Assembly (NCBI GenBank): GCA_003096235.1
Contig: PIXT01000140.1
Location: 1 to 26,392 of the forward strand
Length of the DNA stretch: 26,392 bases
From: Candidatus Bathyarchaeum sp.
GTDB lineage: Archaea > Thermoproteota > Bathyarchaeia > Bathyarchaeales > Bathyarchaeaceae
Direction of reading: 5' to 3'
Within the stretch, counting starts at the first letter, position 1; every line of letters begins with the position of its first letter. This document shows, piece by piece, positions 22,212-26,392 of the stretch. The translations under genes were made by a program, and so were the position numbers. A model generated the notes under the pieces. The model did no database searches. It saw nothing but the letters and a program-made list of their open reading frames with translations, and was not told the origin of the DNA.

Positions 22212-23678
22212 ATGTCCACCGAAAACAAAAACGAAGTTCGCATTGGATTAGAAGTTCACGTCCAGCTGACCAGCCTTAAAACTAAGCTTTTTTGCGGGTG
22301 CTCCTCAGATTATAAGGGCAAAGACCCAAACTCTTTGACTTGTCCTGTTTGTCTTGGCATACCTGGATCCCTTCCTGTCCTCAACGAGGATGTGGTGGAG
22401 TATGCGGTTATGGCTGCTTTGGCGCTGAACTGCAAAGTTTCTGAGCGCATGTTCTTTTTCAGAAAAAATTACTACTATCCTGATATGCCTAAGAACTTTC
22501 AGATTTCGCAGTATGATCAAGCTGGTGGGGTTCCGCTTGCGGTGGATGGTTATTTGTGTGTTGATGTTGGCAAGACGCGGAAGAAGGTTCGGATTGGCAG
22601 GGTTCATCTTGAAGAGGATCCGGGTAGATTGGTGCATCAGGGCGCTATAGATACTTCGCCTTACACGTTGGTTGATTATAATCGTGCAGGAATTTCTCTT
22701 CTGGAAATTGTCACAGAGCCTGATCTTGCTTCTCCAAAAGAGGCACGAGTTTTTCTTCAGAATATGCGTTCCATTCTAGAGCATTTGGGAATCTTTTCGG
22801 GTAAATTAGAGGGTTCGATGCGGTGTGATGCTAACATTTCTCTTACTGGCGGAACACGTGTGGAAGTTAAGAACATCTCCTCTTTCAAGGAGGTGGAGCG
22901 TGCTTTAGGCTTTGAGATTATGCGCCAAAAAAACTTGGTTAAGACTGGGTTGTCTGTTCAGCATGAAACAAGGCATTGGGATGAGACCCGTAGGGTAACT
23001 ATTTCGCTGCGCATGAAAGAAGAAGAGCACGATTACAGGTATTTCCCTGAGCCTGACCTTGTTCCGGTTGTTATTACAGAAGATTTCATTGAAACTGTTA
23101 AAGGGAAGATGCCTGAGTTGCCGGAAGCTAGAATCAGCCGTTTTGTTGACGTTTACAGTTTGCCTAAATATGACGCTGAAGTTTTGGTGAGCACCAAAGC
23201 CTTGGCAGACTTTTTCGAGAAAACCGTGAAGCTGTATAATCGACCAAAGGAGGTCAGTAACTGGATGATGGGTGACCTTCTGCGGAATCTTAACGAAAAC
23301 AGCCTTGAGCTCACAGAATCCAAGATATCTCCCGAACACTTGGTTGAAATGATCAAGTTGATTGAGGACGGGGTCATAAGCGGTAAGATTGGCAAAAGGG
23401 TTCTGCCGCAGATGGTTCTAACTGGAAAGCGTCCTTCTCAGATTATCAAAGAACAAGCTTTAGTTAAGATATCTTCCCGAGAAACGCTTCAGGGTATACT
23501 GGAACAGGTTTTTGCAGAACATTCAAACTGCGTAAAGGATGCTCTTGGGGATGAAAATGCGGTTCACTTTCTTGTGGGGCAGCTTATGCGGGCAACAAAG
23601 GGTAAGGCTGATCCTCAGTTAGCTAACCAAATGATTCAAGAAAAACTGGAATCGCTAAAATCCAAAGAAAACCTGTAA
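22212..23678 (+). CDS. gatB: Asp-tRNA(Asn)/Glu-tRNA(Gln) amidotransferase subunit B
   Basis: The 488-residue protein is full length for GatB. It opens with RIGLEVHVQL (10-19) and four zinc ligands in FCGC (Cys28, Cys30) and CPVC (Cys44, Cys47). The kinase-type core has YYPDMPKNFQISQYD (88-102) and LEEDPGRLVH, and a helical/YqeY-like tail binds tRNA. GatB phosphorylates the Glu or Asp on mischarged tRNA; GatA supplies ammonia from Gln and GatC holds them together. Archaea use it mainly for Gln-tRNA alongside GatDE, or for Asn-tRNA. gatC and gatA lie on the opposite strand 0.7 kb on. The gene ends four bases before the PAC2 stop. Confidence 0.96.
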   Translation: MSTENKNEVRIGLEVHVQLTSLKTKLFCGCSSDYKGKDPNSLTCPVCLGIPGSLPVLNEDVVEYAVMAALALNCKVSERMFFFRKNYYYPDMPKNFQISQYDQAGGVPLAVDGYLCVDVGKTRKKVRIGRVHLEEDPGRLVHQGAIDTSPYTLVDYNRAGISLLEIVTEPDLASPKEARVFLQNMRSILEHLGIFSGKLEGSMRCDANISLTGGTRVEVKNISSFKEVERALGFEIMRQKNLVKTGLSVQHETRHWDETRRVTISLRMKEEEHDYRYFPEPDLVPVVITEDFIETVKGKMPELPEARISRFVDVYSLPKYDAEVLVSTKALADFFEKTVKLYNRPKEVSNWMMGDLLRNLNENSLELTESKISPEHLVEMIKLIEDGVISGKIGKRVLPQMVLTGKRPSQIIKEQALVKISSRETLQGILEQVFAEHSNCVKDALGDENAVHFLVGQLMRATKGKADPQLANQMIQEKLESLKSKENL

Positions 23679-23682
23679 TTCT

Positions 23683-24363
23683 TTAGCTCTCTGTTTTTTC
23701 TTTTGTTTCAGTTTCTTTTTTTGTGTCTGGCTCTGGCTCTGGCTCAAGTATGTCAGTTAACGTTTTGTAGACTGAGAGTGCAACTCCTCTTTCTGCTCCA
23801 AAACCTGTTGTTGCTCCTAGTATGCAGATGCCTTTCCATCCACGTCTTTTTGCAAGTCCCAGTAATAGTCCTGTTGCTCCAATGATTTTTCCTTCGTCGT
23901 AAATCAGGGTTCCTTTCTTAAGGTGCTTCTGGGCGAGTTTTGTGGATGTGGCGGTTATGTATACTTCGTTTCCTGCTTTTGATGTTGCCACTCCCCCCAT
24001 TGTGACTACAAATCTGCTTCCATGTTTTTCTACGAAATCCAGTATTTCGTCGCATATGTCGTAGTGTGCTAGTGTGTCTTCCATGGATGGCTGTGAGTCT
24101 CCAGTCAAGATTATGTAATGTTTTTTTTCGGTTTTTGCTGCGTAGAACCTGTAACGTGGTGGACGGCATGTTCCATCCTTGTTTACGATTACGTAGTCCG
24201 GAAAGTATGGCGCATACAATTCGGCGAATGGTTTAGCGCCGGTGCATTCTATGAGATTCCTTGCCGCAATCATTCCTACGTTTCCTAAACCTGCAAGTCC
24301 CTCTACAAAGATCGGATTTTCTAACTGCGGATCGAAAAGTTGACGGAAATAGGGCTTGTCCAT
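23683..24363 (-). CDS. PAC2-family protein (proteasome assembly chaperone-like)
   Basis: A 226-residue protein with the PAC2 hallmarks: PIFVEGLAGLGNVGMIAAR (17-35), ILTGDSQPS (85-93), a glycine-rich VTMGGVATSK (119-128) and IGATGLLLGLAKRRGW (161-176), followed by GATTGF. Members resemble eukaryotic proteasome chaperones, and some archaeal ones bind the 20S core. The precise role here is unknown. The tail after residue 204 is an acidic/charged low-complexity run (EPEPEPDTKKETETKEKTES), probably disordered. The ATG has GGTGA four bases upstream. It follows gatA by 53 bases on the same strand and is probably co-transcribed. Confidence 0.88.
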   Translation of the reverse strand: MDKPYFRQLFDPQLENPIFVEGLAGLGNVGMIAARNLIECTGAKPFAELYAPYFPDYVIVNKDGTCRPPRYRFYAAKTEKKHYIILTGDSQPSMEDTLAHYDICDEILDFVEKHGSRFVVTMGGVATSKAGNEVYITATSTKLAQKHLKKGTLIYDEGKIIGATGLLLGLAKRRGWKGICILGATTGFGAERGVALSVYKTLTDILEPEPEPDTKKETETKEKTES

Positions 24364-24416
24364 GGGTTCACCAAACAGTAAAGTGATTATGCAAACTATA
24401 GTTCTTTAGTATTTCT

Positions 24417-25883
24417 TTAGTTAACTTGTGGCTTTACGTTTCTGTAATCTGTGTTTTGTTCAAAAGTGTACGCTGCCTGTAGCACCAAGTCTTCTCGGAG
24501 AGGTGGAGCCATGATCTGCATTCCAATTGGTAGCCCATTTGTGAATCCGCAAGGAACCGATATGGCAGGTAATCCCGCAAGATTCGCTGATACTGTGTCT
24601 ACATCGCTCATGTATAGTGCTAGTGGGTCTTGTATTTTTTCGCCGATCTTGAAGGGCGGAAAAGGCATTGTGGGACCAATCAGTACATCAAATTTCTTGA
24701 AAGCTTCTTTGAAGTTGTTTCGAATCAATGTTCGAACCTTAAGGGCTTTCAGGTAATATTTGCTGTAGTATCCTGCTGAAAGGGCGTATGTTCCAAGAAT
24801 TATTCGACGCCTCACTTCAGCTCCGAATCCTGTTCGTCTATTTTGTGAGTAAACTGTTGCCCAGTCTCCTTCATCTTTGTCTACTCTGTAGCCGTAACGT
24901 AAACCATCATATCTTGCTAGGTTTGAGCTAGCTTCAGACATGGCAACAATATAATATGTGGCAAGAGAATGCTCAAGGGTGGGAAGCGAAGTTTCCTCGT
25001 ATGTTGCACCTAATTCTTCAAGTTTATGAATGCCATTCCAAACCTGCTTCTTAACCGCATCACTTGTTCCTTCGCCGATGAACTCTTTTGGCACACCAAT
25101 CTTGAGTCCCTCTACATCATCTTTCAGAAACTTGGTGTAATCTTGGGGCGCCGCCTCCACGGAAGTGCCATCTTTAGAATCATGACCCGCAATAACTGAA
25201 AGAAACAATGCACAATCATAAACATCCTTTGACATGGGACCAATCTGTTCAAGACTGTTCGCATACGCAATTAATCCATAACGGCTAACCAATCCGTAAG
25301 TCGGTTTTAACCCAACAACTGAACAGTAGCTGGCTGGACAACGAATTGAACCGCCAGTGTCAGTTCCCAATGCTAACGTAGCCTCATCAATAGCAATACA
25401 CGCTGCGCTGCCTCCAGACGATCCTCCAGGAACTGTTGAGATGTCCCATGGATTACGTGTTGGACCAAAATAGCTGGTTTCAGTGGAGGAACCCATTGCG
25501 AACTCATCCATGTTTGTTTTTCCAATAATCACGCCGTCCTCTCGTTTAATTCTCTCAATAACCTCGGCGTTGTAAGGTGGAACAAAATTCTGGAGCATCC
25601 GAGAAGAACAGGTGGTGGGAATTCCTTGTGTGCATATTGCATCCTTTATGGCAATTGCTACGCCAGCCAATTTTCCTACCTTTTTTCCCGCAGAAACTTT
25701 TCTGTCAATCTCTTTAGCTTTATTGAGGGCTTCTTGCTCAACAACTGTAACGAATGCGTTGATTTTGTCTTCAAATTTATGAATTCTCTCAAAAACCGCT
25801 TGAACACATTCCTCGGCTGTCGCTTCGTTACCTTGTATCTTTTGGATGGTCTCTTTGGCGGTTAACTCATGTAACTTTGGCAT
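24417..25883 (-). CDS. gatA: Asp-tRNA(Asn)/Glu-tRNA(Gln) amidotransferase subunit A
   Basis: An amidase-signature protein of 488 residues, normal for GatA. The Ser-cisSer-Lys triad is complete: Lys80 in AIAIKDAICT, Ser155 in VPGGSSGGSAA and Ser179 in GTDTGGSIRCPA. The C-terminal region has PIGMQIMAPPLREDLVLQ. It hydrolyses glutamine and passes ammonia through a tunnel to GatB for transamidation of tRNA-bound Glu or Asp. The ATG lies 12 bases after the gatC stop, and the two are surely one operon. Confidence 0.96.
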   Translation of the reverse strand: MPKLHELTAKETIQKIQGNEATAEECVQAVFERIHKFEDKINAFVTVVEQEALNKAKEIDRKVSAGKKVGKLAGVAIAIKDAICTQGIPTTCSSRMLQNFVPPYNAEVIERIKREDGVIIGKTNMDEFAMGSSTETSYFGPTRNPWDISTVPGGSSGGSAACIAIDEATLALGTDTGGSIRCPASYCSVVGLKPTYGLVSRYGLIAYANSLEQIGPMSKDVYDCALFLSVIAGHDSKDGTSVEAAPQDYTKFLKDDVEGLKIGVPKEFIGEGTSDAVKKQVWNGIHKLEELGATYEETSLPTLEHSLATYYIVAMSEASSNLARYDGLRYGYRVDKDEGDWATVYSQNRRTGFGAEVRRRIILGTYALSAGYYSKYYLKALKVRTLIRNNFKEAFKKFDVLIGPTMPFPPFKIGEKIQDPLALYMSDVDTVSANLAGLPAISVPCGFTNGLPIGMQIMAPPLREDLVLQAAYTFEQNTDYRNVKPQVN

Positions 25884-25895
25884 GCTGTCTGTTTC

Positions 25896-26189
25896 CTAAA
25901 CGATTCTTGGGGCTTTAAAGAATTTTTTCTCTTTCTTTGGGGCATTTTTGAGGGCTGCTTCTGTGGATAGTGAAGGTGCAGTTTCGTCTTTTCTTGAAAC
26001 GTTCTTGAGGTCTAAAATATGGTATGTCGGCTCGATTCCTTGTGTGTCTATGTTGTCAATCTTTTTGAAGTATTCAAGAATCTCGTTGAACTGTTCAGTG
26101 AAGAGAGTCTTCTCTTTGTCGGAGAGCTCTATGTGGGCGAGCCAAGCCACATGTTCAACTTCTTTCTTTGACAGATGCTGTTTTTTCAT
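25896..26189 (-). CDS. gatC: Asp-tRNA(Asn)/Glu-tRNA(Gln) amidotransferase subunit C
   Basis: The 97-residue protein has the GatC pattern: LSKKEVEHVAWLAHIELSD near the start, an EQFNEILEYFKKID helix, a conserved VEPT-like IEPTYHI, and a positively charged tail. GatC wraps GatA and GatB as a stabilising belt. The ATG at 26189 is chosen over an in-frame GTG at 26195 because GGTGGAG (26198-26204) is eight bases from the ATG but only two from the GTG. It is the first gene of gatC-gatA and probably PAC2. Confidence 0.93.
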   Translation of the reverse strand: MKKQHLSKKEVEHVAWLAHIELSDKEKTLFTEQFNEILEYFKKIDNIDTQGIEPTYHILDLKNVSRKDETAPSLSTEAALKNAPKKEKKFFKAPRIV

Positions 26190-26197
26190 GTTCACTT

Positions 26198-26204
26198 CTC
26201 CACC
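26198..26204 (-). promoter_or_regulatory. Ribosome binding site GGTGGAG of gatC
   Basis: A strong match to the archaeal anti-Shine-Dalgarno sequence at proper spacing to the ATG at 26189. It decides the start codon. Confidence 0.6.
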
Positions 26205-26225
26205 AATAGAACTTGATGTGCCTCT

Positions 26226-26248
26226 CTAATATACAATCTTAATTTTCT
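26226..26248 (-). promoter_or_regulatory. Probable gatC promoter region
   Basis: The minus strand holds two TATA-like elements, GAAAATTAAG (26239-26248) and TTGTATATTAG (26226-26236), about 40-60 bases before gatC. The upstream one gives the better leader length. The remaining sequence to the window end holds no gene I can support. A T-rich element near 26361-26377 may belong to a gene outside. Confidence 0.35.
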
Positions 26249-26392
26249 ATTGCCAGTCTTATCTGGAATACTTTTAACTCTTCTGCCCCCTGCTTTGAGA
26301 ATTTAGGTTCTATTCTTGTATCTAAACGGGCAAATCATGCTATTTGGTTCTGGGTTCACGTTTTTTTATCTAAAATATGTACAAACAATCCA

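Overview
The window looks like a chromosomal stretch of an archaeon, most likely a Bathyarchaeia-like member of the TACK group. The taxon is an inference. The archaeal character rests on several points: A/T-rich TATA-type promoter boxes about 25-60 bases before starts, oligo-T stops, frequent GTG and TTG starts, a CobY-type (not CobU) cobinamide guanylyltransferase, a DGGGP-synthase-like UbiA prenyltransferase fused by overlap to a tetraether lipid synthase (Tes) homologue, a PAC2-family protein and a full GatCAB set. I saw no tRNA, rRNA, CRISPR array, IS element or phage gene.

Layout. 1-180 is the 3' end of an RnfC-like iron-sulfur protein, followed by a perfect 10-bp hairpin. 457-1074 is an isolated unknown membrane protein. 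1270-6102 (+) holds a B12-binding radical SAM enzyme, a class I methyltransferase, a radical SAM/SPASM enzyme and a DUF362 protein, a possible modification pathway of unknown product. 6099-9083 (-) holds three glycosyltransferases (GT4, GT2, GT2). 9227-9847 (+) is a small membrane protein with a three-fold internal pattern behind a 15-bp palindrome. 9926-13846 is a cobalamin lower-loop locus: cobD (+) faces cobY, cobS and a HemN-like radical SAM gene (-). 14159-15948 (+) holds a 90-aa membrane protein and a dihydrolipoamide-dehydrogenase-type flavoprotein.

16056-22071 (-) looks like a cell-envelope island, in transcription order: GT4, GT2, a DUF1616-like membrane-anchored protein with five N-glycosylation sequons, an NDP-sugar epimerase, a UbiA-family prenyltransferase and Tes. 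22212-26189 holds gatB (+) converging on gatC-gatA-PAC2 (-), the tRNA-dependent amidotransferase for Gln-tRNA and/or Asn-tRNA.

How the genes may work together: UbiA and Tes would be two steps of archaeal ether-lipid assembly (second ether bond, then joining of tails into tetraethers). The epimerase and the five glycosyltransferases could supply and attach sugars to lipids or surface proteins. The cobalamin genes would serve B12-dependent enzymes such as the B12 radical SAM protein. Four radical SAM enzymes in 26 kb point to an anaerobe.
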